Position numbers and translations under genes: made by a program
Notes under the pieces: model-generated
Seen by the model: the letters and a program-made list of their open reading frames with translations, nothing else
Databases searched by the model: none
What the model was told of the DNA's origin: nothing
In this document: piece after piece, positions 8,693 through 17,289 of the stretch
Layout of the letters: every line of letters begins with the position of its first letter
Position numbering within the stretch: position 1 is the first letter of the stretch
Source: Sphingobium faniae
GTDB lineage: Bacteria; Pseudomonadota; Alphaproteobacteria; Sphingomonadales; Sphingomonadaceae
DNA length: 64,000 nt
Reading direction: 5' to 3'
Assembly: GCA_900100475.1 (NCBI GenBank)
Contig: FMTU01000004.1
Span: 317,501 to 381,500 of the forward strand

Positions 8693-9594
8693 GCGGGCGG
8701 ACGGACCGGCGCGCTGCCGCCGCCGCGCGCCATCGCCTGCTGCCCGAAGGACGGGTGGCGGGGCCGATGCCGTGGATCATCGCGATCATGATGTTCCTCA
8801 CCGTGCTGGCCGCCGCCGCCGGGTTGGGACTGGGCGCGGCGGTGCGTTCGATGAGCGCGGACCTTGCCGGGCGGGCGACGGTGCAGATCGTGGAGGCCGA
8901 TGCGGAGGCGCGGGAACGCCTCGGCGCGCGCGCCGTGCAGGCTTTGCGCGGCGCGGCGGGCGTGGCGAGCGTCAAGGCTGTCGATCCCGCCGCACTGTCG
9001 GACCAGCTGCGTCCCTGGCTGGGCGAGGATGCGACGAGCGGCGACCTGCCTATTCCCGCCCTGATCGACGTCACGCTGACGGCGGGGGAGGCGGATGCGA
9101 AGGTGCGCCATCTCCGTCGCCTGCTGTCGGGCCTGTCGCCCAAGATCCGGGTCGAACCCCATGCCGCCTTCCTGCTGCCGCTGGCGGGGCTTTTGTCCGC
9201 GCTGGGATGGCTGGCGGTCGGGATCGTGCTGCTGATGGCGCTCGCCACTGGCGCGGTGGTCGTGCTGGCGGCGCGCGGCGCGCATGACAGCCATCGCGGC
9301 ACCATCGAAGTGCTGCATCTGATGGGCGCGACCGATGTGCAGATCGCCCGGCTGTTCCAGCGGCGCATCGCGCTCGACGCCATGCTGGGCAGCCTGTTGG
9401 GCTTTGTCGTGGCCGCCTGCGTCATCCTGTTGCTGGGCGCGCGGCTGATCGCGACCGGATCGGAACTGCTGGGCGCGGTCCATCTGCCATGGAGCGGTTG
9501 GGTGGTGCTGGTCGTGCTGCCGGTGGGCGGCGCGCTGCTCGCCATGCTGGCGGCGCGCTGGACCGTGCTGCGGTCGCTGGGGCGTCTGCTGTGA
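8689..9594 (+). CDS. ftsX: Cell division protein FtsX
   Basis: A 301-residue inner-membrane partner of FtsE with the expected topology: cytoplasmic N-terminus, membrane helix 1 (residues 28-48, WIIAIMMFLTVLAAAAGLG), an extracytoplasmic domain that in FtsX contacts peptidoglycan hydrolase activators (residues 50-160), and three further helices in the C-terminal half. The coupling-helix region EVLHLMGATDVQI is typical of FtsX. It starts with ATG overlapping the ftsE stop and ends in a GTGA overlap with the ydcF-like gene, so four envelope genes form one transcription unit. Confidence 0.94.
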   Translation: MSGRTDRRAAAAARHRLLPEGRVAGPMPWIIAIMMFLTVLAAAAGLGLGAAVRSMSADLAGRATVQIVEADAEARERLGARAVQALRGAAGVASVKAVDPAALSDQLRPWLGEDATSGDLPIPALIDVTLTAGEADAKVRHLRRLLSGLSPKIRVEPHAAFLLPLAGLLSALGWLAVGIVLLMALATGAVVVLAARGAHDSHRGTIEVLHLMGATDVQIARLFQRRIALDAMLGSLLGFVVAACVILLLGARLIATGSELLGAVHLPWSGWVVLVVLPVGGALLAMLAARWTVLRSLGRLL

Positions 9595-10121
9595 TCGTCC
9601 GGCTCATGGCCCTGTCGATCCTGGGGTGGATGCTGGGTTTCGCCTGGTTCGCGATCTTCCTGCCGCGCCCGCTCGACGGCCGGCCGACCGACGCCATCGT
9701 CGTGCTGACGGGCGGGGCGGGGCGGATCGACCGGGGGCTGGCGCTGTTGCAGGAAGGCGCGGCCAAGCGGATGCTGATCTCCGGCGTCGACCGTTCCGTC
9801 CGCGCGGCGGAACTGGCGGCGGAATACAAGGCGCCGGAACAGATCTTCACCTGCTGCATCACGCTGGGCCGCGAAGCCATCGACACGCGTTCCAACGCCA
9901 TCGAAACGGCCCGCTGGCTGGAGCGGCGGGATTATCGCACCGTGCGGCTCATCACGACCGACTGGCATATGCGCCGCTCCGCGCTCGAACTGCGGCAGGC
10001 ATTGCCGGGGCGCGTCACCATCGTCTACGACGCGGTGCCGAGCCGCCCCAGCCTTACCATGCTGGTGCGCGAGTATAATAAATATCTGCTGCGGCGCGCG
10101 GCGGCGCTGATCGGCATCTGA
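9591..10121 (+). CDS. YdcF-family (DUF218) membrane-anchored protein
   Basis: About 176 residues: an N-terminal membrane helix (MALSILGWMLGFAWFAIFL) followed by a DUF218 domain. Family features are the start of the domain AIVVLTGGAGRIDRG, SGVDRS, and the RSNAIETARWL/TTDWHMRRSA segments, which line a putative ligand pocket. DUF218 proteins include SanA/YdcF/ElyC, linked to envelope integrity. The enzymatic role is unproven. GTG 9591 forms a 4-nt GTGA overlap with the ftsX stop. ATG 9606 is an alternative start. A longer reading to 9489 lies inside ftsX and is not credible. Confidence 0.85.
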   Translation: MIVRLMALSILGWMLGFAWFAIFLPRPLDGRPTDAIVVLTGGAGRIDRGLALLQEGAAKRMLISGVDRSVRAAELAAEYKAPEQIFTCCITLGREAIDTRSNAIETARWLERRDYRTVRLITTDWHMRRSALELRQALPGRVTIVYDAVPSRPSLTMLVREYNKYLLRRAAALIGI

Positions 10122-10125
10122 CGTC

Positions 10126-10827
10126 ATGATAGCGATCACCGCCCTGCGTTCCCTGGCCTTTCTCTGCGTCTTTTACGGCGGATCGCTGCTGTTCGTGCTG
10201 ACTGCGATAGTCGCCCATTGGGTCGTGCCGCGCGCGGTGCTGCCCGTCGCGACGGCGTGGAGCCGCTTCCATCGCCGCTGCGCGCGCTGGCTGCTGGGGC
10301 AGAAGGTGCGGGTGGAAGGCGAACTGCCGGAGGGGCAATATCTCTACATCCTCAAGCATGAATCCATGTTCGAGACGATCGACCTCCTCTGCCTGTTCGA
10401 CCGGCCCGCCATCGCGGCGAAGCGGGAATTGCTCGACATCCCGCTCTGGGGCGGGCTGGCGCGCGACTATGGCCTGCTGCCGGTGGAACGCAGCGCCGGG
10501 GCAAGCGCCCTGCGCGCCCTGCGCGCCTCCGCGCGGAAAGCGAATGCGGAAGGCCGCCCGATCTGCCTCTTTCCCGAAGGCACCCGCGTCTCCCATGGCG
10601 AAGCGCCGCCGCTCCGTGCCGGTTTCGCGGGTCTTTACGTGCTATTGCGCCTGCCGGTCGTCCCGATCGCGGTGGACAGCGGACGGCTGTCCCCACGCGG
10701 GCGCTTCCTGAAACGCCCCGGCATCATTACCTACCGGATCGGCGAAACCGTGCCCCCCGGTCTCGACCGCAAGGAAGCCGAAGCGCGCGTCCATGCCGCG
10801 ATCAACGCTTTGAATGCGCAGCCCTAA
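10126..10827 (+). CDS. plsC: 1-acyl-sn-glycerol-3-phosphate acyltransferase (PlsC family)
   Basis: A 233-residue inner-membrane acyltransferase that makes phosphatidic acid from lysophosphatidic acid. An N-terminal hydrophobic segment (residues 5-35) precedes the acyltransferase motifs: block I is KHESMFETID, giving HX4E rather than the textbook HX4D (this E variant is familiar in alphaproteobacterial PlsC proteins), and block III is FPEGTR. The VPIAVDSG segment is block IV. It is the fourth gene of the ftsE operon (4-nt gap to ydcF) and its stop overlaps the convergent tyrA stop by 4 nt. Confidence 0.9.
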   Translation: MIAITALRSLAFLCVFYGGSLLFVLTAIVAHWVVPRAVLPVATAWSRFHRRCARWLLGQKVRVEGELPEGQYLYILKHESMFETIDLLCLFDRPAIAAKRELLDIPLWGGLARDYGLLPVERSAGASALRALRASARKANAEGRPICLFPEGTRVSHGEAPPLRAGFAGLYVLLRLPVVPIAVDSGRLSPRGRFLKRPGIITYRIGETVPPGLDRKEAEARVHAAINALNAQP

Positions 10828-11729
10828 TGCTTGCGCCCGAAATCGGGCTTGGGATCATCCTGCCCCTGTTCGATGATCGAGCGGCGGATGGCGCGGGTGC
10901 GGGTGAAGAGGTTGAACAGCGCGTCTCCGTCGTCCCAGCGGATCGCCCGCTGCAACGCCGACAAATCCTCTGAAAAGCGTTGCAGCATCTCCAGCACCGC
11001 GTCCTTGTTGGCGAGGAACACGTCGCGCCACATGGTCGGATCGGATGCCGCGATGCGGGTGAAGTCGCGAAAGCCGCCCGCCGAATATTTGATGACCTCC
11101 GACTGGGTCACATCCTCCAGATCGCTGGCGGTGCCGACAATGGTATAGGCGATCAGGTGCGGCAGATGGCTCGTCACCGCCAGCACCAGATCATGATGCG
11201 CCGGCTCCATCGTCTCGACGTCCGCGCCCACGCGCCGCCAGAACTCCGCCACGCGCTCGACCGCCGCCGGATCGGCGCCGGCAGGCGGCGTGACGATGCA
11301 CCAGCGGCCCTGGAACAGCGTGGCGAAGCCCGCTTCCGGCCCGCTATTTTCCGTGCCCGCGACCGGGTGCGCGGGAATGATCGCCCGCCCCGGCAAGGCG
11401 GCGCTGAGTTGCGCCAGCACATCGACCTTGCACGATCCCACGTCGCTGACGATGGCGTCGGCGGGCAGATCGTCGGCAAAGTCCGCCGCCGCGACGCCCA
11501 TCGCCCGCACCGGCACGCACAGCACCACCAGATCGGCGTCCGTCACCGCCGCGCCCGCCGTGTCGGCGATGTCGTCGCACAGGTCGATGGCGCGCCCGAT
11601 CTCCCGCACCTGCGGGTCGGCGTCATGTCCGGTCACGCGCACCGTCGGCATATATTGCCGGATCGAGCGCGCCAGCGACGATCCGATCAGGCCAAGGCCG
11701 ATGATGGTGACGCGCGAAAAAGGCAGCAT
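10824..11729 (-). CDS. tyrA: Prephenate/arogenate dehydrogenase
   Basis: A 301-residue NAD(P)-dependent dehydrogenase for tyrosine biosynthesis (prephenate or arogenate to 4-hydroxyphenylpyruvate or tyrosine). The Rossmann nucleotide motif is IIGLGLIGSSLA near residue 8, the catalytic His is in IPAHPVAGTENSG near 115, and SHLPHLIAY near 185 and the YSAGGFRDFTRIA stretch are typical of TyrA helices. There is no fused ACT or chorismate mutase domain. The ATG at 11729 lies 2 nt after the hisC stop, so hisC-tyrA is an operon. In alphaproteobacteria the HisC-type aminotransferase next to it may also serve Tyr/Phe synthesis. Confidence 0.92.
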   Translation of the reverse strand: MLPFSRVTIIGLGLIGSSLARSIRQYMPTVRVTGHDADPQVREIGRAIDLCDDIADTAGAAVTDADLVVLCVPVRAMGVAAADFADDLPADAIVSDVGSCKVDVLAQLSAALPGRAIIPAHPVAGTENSGPEAGFATLFQGRWCIVTPPAGADPAAVERVAEFWRRVGADVETMEPAHHDLVLAVTSHLPHLIAYTIVGTASDLEDVTQSEVIKYSAGGFRDFTRIAASDPTMWRDVFLANKDAVLEMLQRFSEDLSALQRAIRWDDGDALFNLFTRTRAIRRSIIEQGQDDPKPDFGRKH

Positions 11730-11731
11730 GG

Positions 11732-12826
11732 TCAGGCGGATTCCGCCATGGCGCGCAGCCGGGCCGCGACGGCGCGGACATGTTCTTCCGTGCCGATGGT
11801 GATCCGCAGGCCGTTCGTCATGCCCTGTCCGCCCAGAAAGCGCGTCGCGAAGCCTTCCTCCATCAGTCCCTTCATCGCCGCTTCGGCGGTCAGCCTGCCG
11901 TCGAACAGGATCAGCAGAAAGTTCGCCTTGCTCGGCACCGCGCGCAGGCCGTGATTGGAAAGCGCGGCGATTTCGCTCGCCAGCCATGCGCGCCATCGAC
12001 TGTTGTGCGCGCGGCTGGCCGCGACCCAATCGGGATCGCCCATCGCCGCCACCGCTGCCGCCTGTCCGGCGGTGGTCACGTTGAACGGCCCACGGATGCG
12101 GTGAAGAATATCGACCACATCGGCGCTGGCATAGCTCCAGCCGATGCGCTCCGCCGCCAGGCCGTATATCTTGGAGAAGGTGCGGGTGACGAGCACATTG
12201 GTCGCCGTTTTTGCAAGGTCCAGCCCGCCGTCATCCTCGTCCGGCTCGACATATTCGGCATAGGCCTGATCCAGCACCAGCAGGATGTCGGGGCGCAGGC
12301 CCGCATGCAGCCGCGCGATTTCGCCGCGAGCGGCCATGGTGCCGGTCGGGTTGTTGGGATTGGCGATGAAGACGATCTTTGTCCGTGTCGTGACGGCGGC
12401 GAGCAGCGCATCGACATCCGTCGCATAATCGGCGTCCGGCGCGATCACCGGGCTCGCGCCCACGCGCCGCGCCGCGATGTCGTAGACGGCGAAGGAACGG
12501 CGCGGAAACAGCACTTCGTCGCCCGGCCCGGCATAGCCGCTCGCGGCCAGATGGAGCAGTTCGTCGGAACCCGTGCCGCAGACGATCCGCGCCGGGTCCA
12601 GCCCATGCGCCGCCGCGATCGCCTCGCGCAGTTTCGTCGCGGCGGGATCGGGATAGGTGGCAAGGTCGACGGCCGCCGCCATGGCCTGTTTCGCCGCCTC
12701 GCTCGTCCCCAGCGGATTTTCATTGGCGGACAGCTTGATCAGCGGGCGGCCATCGTCGGATGCGGCCTTGCCCGGCACATAGGCCGAAATGCCGAGTATC
12801 CATTCCTTGGGAGCAGGTTTCGTCAT
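11732..12826 (-). CDS. hisC: Histidinol-phosphate aminotransferase (PLP-dependent)
   Basis: A 364-residue class I/II aminotransferase of the HisC type, exchanging the amino group between glutamate and imidazole-acetol phosphate. The start [14 protein letters not shown] and [10 protein letters not shown] near residue 30 are diagnostic. PLP contacts include [10 protein letters not shown] (phosphate), NPNNPTG near residue 155, DQAYAEY near 185 and the Schiff-base Lys in [16 protein letters not shown] near 215. It heads the hisC-tyrA operon, which suggests broader use on aromatic 2-oxo acids, as is known for some HisC proteins. The promoter element lies 7 nt before the ATG (see separate entry). 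Confidence 0.92.
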   Translation of the reverse strand: MTKPAPKEWILGISAYVPGKAASDDGRPLIKLSANENPLGTSEAAKQAMAAAVDLATYPDPAATKLREAIAAAHGLDPARIVCGTGSDELLHLAASGYAGPGDEVLFPRRSFAVYDIAARRVGASPVIAPDADYATDVDALLAAVTTRTKIVFIANPNNPTGTMAARGEIARLHAGLRPDILLVLDQAYAEYVEPDEDDGGLDLAKTATNVLVTRTFSKIYGLAAERIGWSYASADVVDILHRIRGPFNVTTAGQAAAVAAMGDPDWVAASRAHNSRWRAWLASEIAALSNHGLRAVPSKANFLLILFDGRLTAEAAMKGLMEEGFATRFLGGQGMTNGLRITIGTEEHVRAVAARLRAMAESA

Positions 12827-12832
12827 GGCCGC

Positions 12833-12861
12833 GCTTTAGCGTCCTTCGTGGCAAAGGCAAA
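12833..12861 (-). promoter_or_regulatory. hisC-tyrA promoter, -10 next to the start codon
   Basis: On the minus strand GCTAAAGC (12833-12840) matches the Caulobacter -10 consensus GCTANAWC. TTTGCCT (12855-12861), 14 nt upstream, is a partial -35. The -10 ends only 6 nt before the hisC ATG, so transcription would start at or within a base or two of the A of ATG. No Shine-Dalgarno sequence fits. A leaderless transcript is inferred. Confidence 0.45.
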
Positions 12862-12864
12862 GCA

Positions 12865-13815
12865 TCAGACGACCGGCGTGACCAAAGGCCGCCCCGCGAA
12901 CCATGCATCCAGATTGGCGAGCACCAGATCGGCCATCGCCTGCCGCGTTTCCACCGTGGCGCTGCCCTGATGGGGTTGCAGCACGACATGATCCATGGCG
13001 AACAGCGCTTGCGGTACATGCGGTTCATGGGCGAACACGTCCAGCCCCGCGCCCGCGATGCGCCGGTCCGCCAGCGCCGCGACCAGCGCATCCTCGTCGA
13101 TCACGCTGCCCCGGCTGATATTGACGATCACGCCTTGCGGTCCCAGCGCGCCCAGCATCTCCGCATCCACCAGCCTGCTCGCTTCCGCCCCGCCGGAGGT
13201 CGCGACCATGATGACATCGCTCTGCCGCGCAAAGTCGATCCGGTCGGCGACATAGCGATAGCCCGCATCCGCCTTTGGACCGCGATTATGATAGAGGATT
13301 TCGCCCGCCACCGGCTCCAGCCGCCTTGCGATGGCGCGACCGATGCGGCCGAGGCCCAATATGCCGATCCGCCGTCCGGTGACGCGGGACGACAGCGGCA
13401 CGCCTTCCCGCCGCGCCCAGGCGCCCGACCGCACCATCCGATCATGCGCGGCGATGTTCCGCATCGTCGCGAACAGCAGGCCCACGGCCAGATCCGCCAC
13501 ATCGTCGGTCAATACGTCGGGCGTGTTACTGACGCGGATGCCCTTCGCGCGGGCATGGTCCACGTCCACCTTGTCATAGCCCACGGAAAACAGCCCGATC
13601 ATCTCCAGCTTCGGCAGCGCGTCCATGATCGCCGCGCCCGCGCCCACCGCGCCGAAGCACACCAGCGCGCGCGCTTCCCTGGCGGCGGGATCGAGCGTCG
13701 CCGGATCGGCGTCGGCGCCGACCTCCAGCACATTAAAGCGGCTGGCAAGGCCCGCCCGCAGATAGTCGGAAAGCGGGCCATAGGCGATGACGGGGATGCT
13801 GGGCGTGTCGGTCAT
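12865..13815 (-). CDS. 2-hydroxyacid dehydrogenase (glyoxylate/hydroxypyruvate reductase-like)
   Basis: A 316-residue D-isomer-specific NAD(P)H dehydrogenase. The dinucleotide motif is GILGLGRIGRAIARRL near residue 150, the substrate Arg lies in NISRGSVIDEDAL near 235, the acid Glu in DVFAHEPHVP near 263, and the catalytic His in LQPHQGSATVETRQ near 283. These are the standard D-hydroxyacid residues. The SVGYDKVDV segment near residue 95 fits the hydroxypyruvate/glyoxylate reductase branch. The exact substrate is inferred only from family resemblance. It is divergent from metX with 91 nt between starts. Confidence 0.88.
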   Translation of the reverse strand: MTDTPSIPVIAYGPLSDYLRAGLASRFNVLEVGADADPATLDPAAREARALVCFGAVGAGAAIMDALPKLEMIGLFSVGYDKVDVDHARAKGIRVSNTPDVLTDDVADLAVGLLFATMRNIAAHDRMVRSGAWARREGVPLSSRVTGRRIGILGLGRIGRAIARRLEPVAGEILYHNRGPKADAGYRYVADRIDFARQSDVIMVATSGGAEASRLVDAEMLGALGPQGVIVNISRGSVIDEDALVAALADRRIAGAGLDVFAHEPHVPQALFAMDHVVLQPHQGSATVETRQAMADLVLANLDAWFAGRPLVTPVV

Positions 13816-13906
13816 GACGCTTCCTTTAGCGGCAGACGCGGCGGCTATCCAGCCGCGCCGCTTTACATTTGACAGCGGCGGGGCGGCGTCCTAGCCCGCC
13901 AAGGTC

Positions 13907-15058
13907 ATGGCGAGCATCCCCACGCATGAAGACAGTCGCTTCGGCCTGCGCCGTCAGGTGCGTCTGAACGGACCCCTGCGTCTGGACAGCGGCGCGATGC
14001 TGGGGCCGGTCGACATCGCCTATGAAACCTATGGCGCGATGAATGCGGATCGCTCCAACGTCATCCTGATCTGCCACGCGCTGACCGGTGATCAATATGT
14101 CGCGTCGGACCATCCGCTGACCGGCAAGCCGGGTTGGTGGTGGCGCATGGTGGGCGAGGGGAAGCCCGTCGATCCCGCGCGTCATTTCATCGTCTGCGCC
14201 AATGTCATCGGTTCCTGCCTCGGCTCCAGCGGTCCCGCCAGCGTCGATCCGGTGACCGGCGCGCCCCATGCGATGCGCTTTCCCGTCATCACCATCGCCG
14301 ACATGGTGCGGGCGCAGGCGATGCTGCTCGACCATCTGGGCGTGGATCGGCTTTGTGCCGTCATCGGCGGGTCGATGGGCGGGATGCAGGCGCTCACCTG
14401 GCCGACGCTGTTTCCCGATCGGGTCGAATCCTGCATCGTGATCGCCTCCACCGCGCGGCACAGCGCCCAGAATATCGCCTTCCACGAAGTCGGGCGGCAG
14501 GCGATCATGGCCGACCCCCACTGGCGCGGCGGCGATTATTATGCGGACGGCGTGGTGCCCAGCGCGGGCCTTGCCGTCGCGCGGATGGCGGCACACATCA
14601 CCTATCTCTCCGAAGCGGGCCTGACCGAGAAATTCGGACGGCGGCTGCAGGGACGCCCGGAAAACCCTAACGGGGCCAAGACCTTCGGCTTCGACGCCGA
14701 TTTCCAGGTGGAAAGCTATCTGCGCCATCAGGGACTGAGCTTCGTCGAGCGGTTCGACGCCAACAGCTATCTCTACATCACCCGCGCCATGGACTATTAT
14801 GACATTGCCGAGGATCATGGCGGATCGCTGGCTCGCGCCTTCACCGCCAGCAAGGCGCGCTTCTGCCTCGTCAGCTTCGATACGGACTGGCTTTATCCCA
14901 CGGCGGAATCGCGCGTGATCGTCCATGCGCTGAATGCTTCGGGCGCGCAGGCGAGCTTCGTGGAGCTGTCCAGCCCGTTCGGCCATGACGCTTTCCTGCT
15001 CGAATGCCCCGAACTCAACCGGGTGGTGGACGGCTTCCTGCGCGGAGGCCGCGCATGA
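13907..15058 (+). CDS. metX: Homoserine O-acetyltransferase (MetX type)
   Basis: A 383-residue alpha/beta hydrolase-fold acyltransferase that activates homoserine for methionine synthesis. The nucleophile Ser sits in [12 protein letters not shown] near residue 150. The Asp and His of the triad are in SFDTDWLYP near 325 and [10 protein letters not shown] near 362. CHALTGDQ near residue 63 and [12 protein letters not shown] near 105 are strong MetX marks. MetX members can use acetyl- or succinyl-CoA. The sequence alone does not settle this. The ATG overlaps nothing upstream, and its stop overlaps metW by 4 nt (ATGA). A short inverted repeat lies at 13848-13869 in the leader region. Confidence 0.92.
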   Translation: MASIPTHEDSRFGLRRQVRLNGPLRLDSGAMLGPVDIAYETYGAMNADRSNVILICHALTGDQYVASDHPLTGKPGWWWRMVGEGKPVDPARHFIVCANVIGSCLGSSGPASVDPVTGAPHAMRFPVITIADMVRAQAMLLDHLGVDRLCAVIGGSMGGMQALTWPTLFPDRVESCIVIASTARHSAQNIAFHEVGRQAIMADPHWRGGDYYADGVVPSAGLAVARMAAHITYLSEAGLTEKFGRRLQGRPENPNGAKTFGFDADFQVESYLRHQGLSFVERFDANSYLYITRAMDYYDIAEDHGGSLARAFTASKARFCLVSFDTDWLYPTAESRVIVHALNASGAQASFVELSSPFGHDAFLLECPELNRVVDGFLRGGRA

Positions 15059-15651
15059 GCAGCACGCCTTTGCGTCCCGACCTTGCCCTCATCGCCCGCA
15101 CCGTGGCGTCGGGCGCGCGGGTGCTGGACGTGGGCTGCGGCGACGGCGCGCTGATGGCCGCGTTGCGCGACGCGAAGCAGGTCGACGCGCGCGGGCTGGA
15201 GATCGACGCAGGCAATGTCGCGGCCGCCGTGAGCCGCGGCCTGTCGGTGGTGCAGGGCGACGCGGACATCGACCTTGCCTGGTATCCCGACCAGAGCTTC
15301 GACTATGCGATCCTCAGCCAGACGCTCCAGACGACCCTGCGTCCCGACCGCGTGGTGGAGGAACTGCTGCGGATCGGTCGGCAGGCCTTTGTCTCCTTCC
15401 CCAATTTCGCGCATTGGCGGGGACGGCTGTCGCTGATGTGGGGCGGGCGGATGCCGGTGACGCGCCTTTTGCCCGACACATGGTATGACACGCTCAACAT
15501 CCATCACGTCACGGTCGACGACTTCCGCGCGCTGGTGAAGGATCGGGGCTGGGTCATCGACGGGCAATGGTTCCTGAAGGGCGACAGGGAAACCACCCAT
15601 GCGAACGCCAATCTGTTCGCCGAACATGCGGTGTTCCTGCTGCGGCGTTAA
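15055..15651 (+). CDS. metW: Methionine biosynthesis protein MetW
   Basis: A 198-residue class I methyltransferase-fold protein. The SAM-type motif is [14 protein letters not shown] near residue 21, followed by the family signatures [25 protein letters not shown] and [13 protein letters not shown]. MetW is coupled to MetX and in some bacteria is required for its acyltransferase activity. The start ATG overlaps the metX stop (ATGA), supporting a two-protein unit. An in-frame ATG 51 nt upstream lies inside metX and is not used. It is convergent with prfC, 13 nt between stops. Confidence 0.93.
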   Translation: MSSTPLRPDLALIARTVASGARVLDVGCGDGALMAALRDAKQVDARGLEIDAGNVAAAVSRGLSVVQGDADIDLAWYPDQSFDYAILSQTLQTTLRPDRVVEELLRIGRQAFVSFPNFAHWRGRLSLMWGGRMPVTRLLPDTWYDTLNIHHVTVDDFRALVKDRGWVIDGQWFLKGDRETTHANANLFAEHAVFLLRR

Positions 15652-15664
15652 TGCCCGCTGACGC

Positions 15665-17245
15665 TTATCGCTCCCGCGTCGCGCTGAACTTCACGTCCGG
15701 GTGCCGTTCCTGCTGATAGCCCACGTCCCACGCGCTTTTCGCCATGAAGACGAGGTTGCCGTCGCGGTCCCTCGCCATGTTCGCGCCATTGAAGGCCACC
15801 AGTTCGCTGATCGCCGAGTCGCTGCCTGAAATCCAGCGCGCCGTGTCGTAAGGCGAAGGCTCCAGCATCGCCGCGACCTTATATTCCGCTTCCAGCCGGG
15901 AAATCAGCACGTCGAGCTGCAACTGCCCCACCACGCCCACGCTCCAGGCGCTGCCGATTTCAGGATAGAAGACCTGGATCACGCCCTCTTCGGAAAGATC
16001 GTCCAGCGCCTTGCGAAGCTGCTTCGTCTTGGTCGGGTCTTTCAGTGCCACGCGCCGCAATATTTCCGGCGCGAAATTGGGCAAGCCGGTGAAGCGCACG
16101 CCCGCCTTCTCGCTCAGCGTATCGCCGACGCGCAGCGTGCCGTGGTTCGGAATCCCGATGATGTCGCCGGGAAAGGCCTCGTCCGCGATCTCGCGGTCCT
16201 GCGCGAAGAAGAGGATCGGCGAATGCACCGCGATCGGCTTGCCGCTGCCCGAAGGCGTCAGCTTCATGCCGCGCCGGAATTTGCCCGAACACAGCCGCAT
16301 GAAGGCGATGCGATCGCGATGCTGCGGGTCCATGTTCGCCTGCACCTTGAAGATGAAGCCGGTGACTTCGCCGTTCTCCGGCTCGACCGGCGCGGGTTCG
16401 GCGGGCTGGGCGCGGGGCGGCGGGGCGTGCTGGCTGAGCGCGTCGATCAGTTCATTGACCCCGAACAGTTTTAGCGCCGACCCGAAATAGACCGGCGTCA
16501 GGTCGCCATGCCGATAGGCTGCCAGATCGAAATCGGCATAGCCGCCCATCGCCAGTTCCGCTTCCTCGCGCAGCTTTTCCAGACCCTGTGCCGACAGATG
16601 CTCCGCCAGCGCGTCGTCTTGCAGCCCCCGCACATGGACTTCCTTGCCCTCAAACTCCTTGCGGGGACCAGTGGGCTGGCGCAGGCGGTTCTTCGAAAAG
16701 TCGTAAATCCCCTCGAACATCCCGCCCATGCCGACCGGCCAGCTCATCGGGCACACGTCCAGCGCCAGCGCGTCCGCCACCTCGTCCAGCAGGGCGAAGG
16801 GATCGCGCCCTTCCCGGTCCACCTTGTTGATGAAAGTGATGATCGGCACATTGCGCAACCGGCACACTTCGAACAGCTTGCGGGTCTGCGGCTCGATGCC
16901 CTTGGCCGCGTCGATCACCATCACCGCCGAATCCACCGCTGTCAGCGTGCGATAGGTGTCTTCCGAGAAATCTTCGTGCCCCGGCGTGTCGAGCAGGTTG
17001 AAGGTCACGATATTGCCGTCCCTGTCGGGCCGCTCGAACGTCATCACCGATGATGTGACGGAAATGCCGCGCTGCTGTTCGATCTTCATCCAGTCGGACC
17101 GGGCGCGCCGGTTCGCGCCGCGCGCCTTGACCTCGCCCGCCAGATGGATCGCGCCGCCTTCCAGCAGCAGCTTTTCGGTGAGGGTGGTCTTGCCCGCGTC
17201 GGGGTGGGAGATGATCGCGAAGGTACGGCGGGAAGGAGTCGTCAT
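15665..17245 (-). CDS. prfC: Peptide chain release factor 3
   Basis: A 526-residue translational GTPase that recycles RF1/RF2 from the ribosome. GTPase boxes: G1 SHPDAGKTTLTEK (residues 13-25), G2 around RGISVTSS, G3 DTPGHEDFSEDTYR, G4 NKVDREGRDP. Lengths and domain II/III order match RF3 rather than EF-G: there is no domain IV, and GAIHLAGEVKARG after G1 is RF3-typical. The protein is full length for the family. It is a single gene on the minus strand. The 44 nt between it and the epimerase-like gene hold no clear terminator. Confidence 0.95.
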   Translation of the reverse strand: MTTPSRRTFAIISHPDAGKTTLTEKLLLEGGAIHLAGEVKARGANRRARSDWMKIEQQRGISVTSSVMTFERPDRDGNIVTFNLLDTPGHEDFSEDTYRTLTAVDSAVMVIDAAKGIEPQTRKLFEVCRLRNVPIITFINKVDREGRDPFALLDEVADALALDVCPMSWPVGMGGMFEGIYDFSKNRLRQPTGPRKEFEGKEVHVRGLQDDALAEHLSAQGLEKLREEAELAMGGYADFDLAAYRHGDLTPVYFGSALKLFGVNELIDALSQHAPPPRAQPAEPAPVEPENGEVTGFIFKVQANMDPQHRDRIAFMRLCSGKFRRGMKLTPSGSGKPIAVHSPILFFAQDREIADEAFPGDIIGIPNHGTLRVGDTLSEKAGVRFTGLPNFAPEILRRVALKDPTKTKQLRKALDDLSEEGVIQVFYPEIGSAWSVGVVGQLQLDVLISRLEAEYKVAAMLEPSPYDTARWISGSDSAISELVAFNGANMARDRDGNLVFMAKSAWDVGYQQERHPDVKFSATRER

Positions 17246-17289
17246 GGCCAGCCCCTATAGCGATTATTGTCGCCCGCGCCAGCCGCCGC

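Noticed and set aside
8535-10139. 534-codon minus-strand frame over ftsX, ydcF and plsC
   Set aside because: It is the antisense of three well-recognised genes and has no domain.
13816-13906. SAM-II riboswitch before metX
   Set aside because: The conserved SAM-II core sequences were not found. Only a GC-rich hairpin is present.
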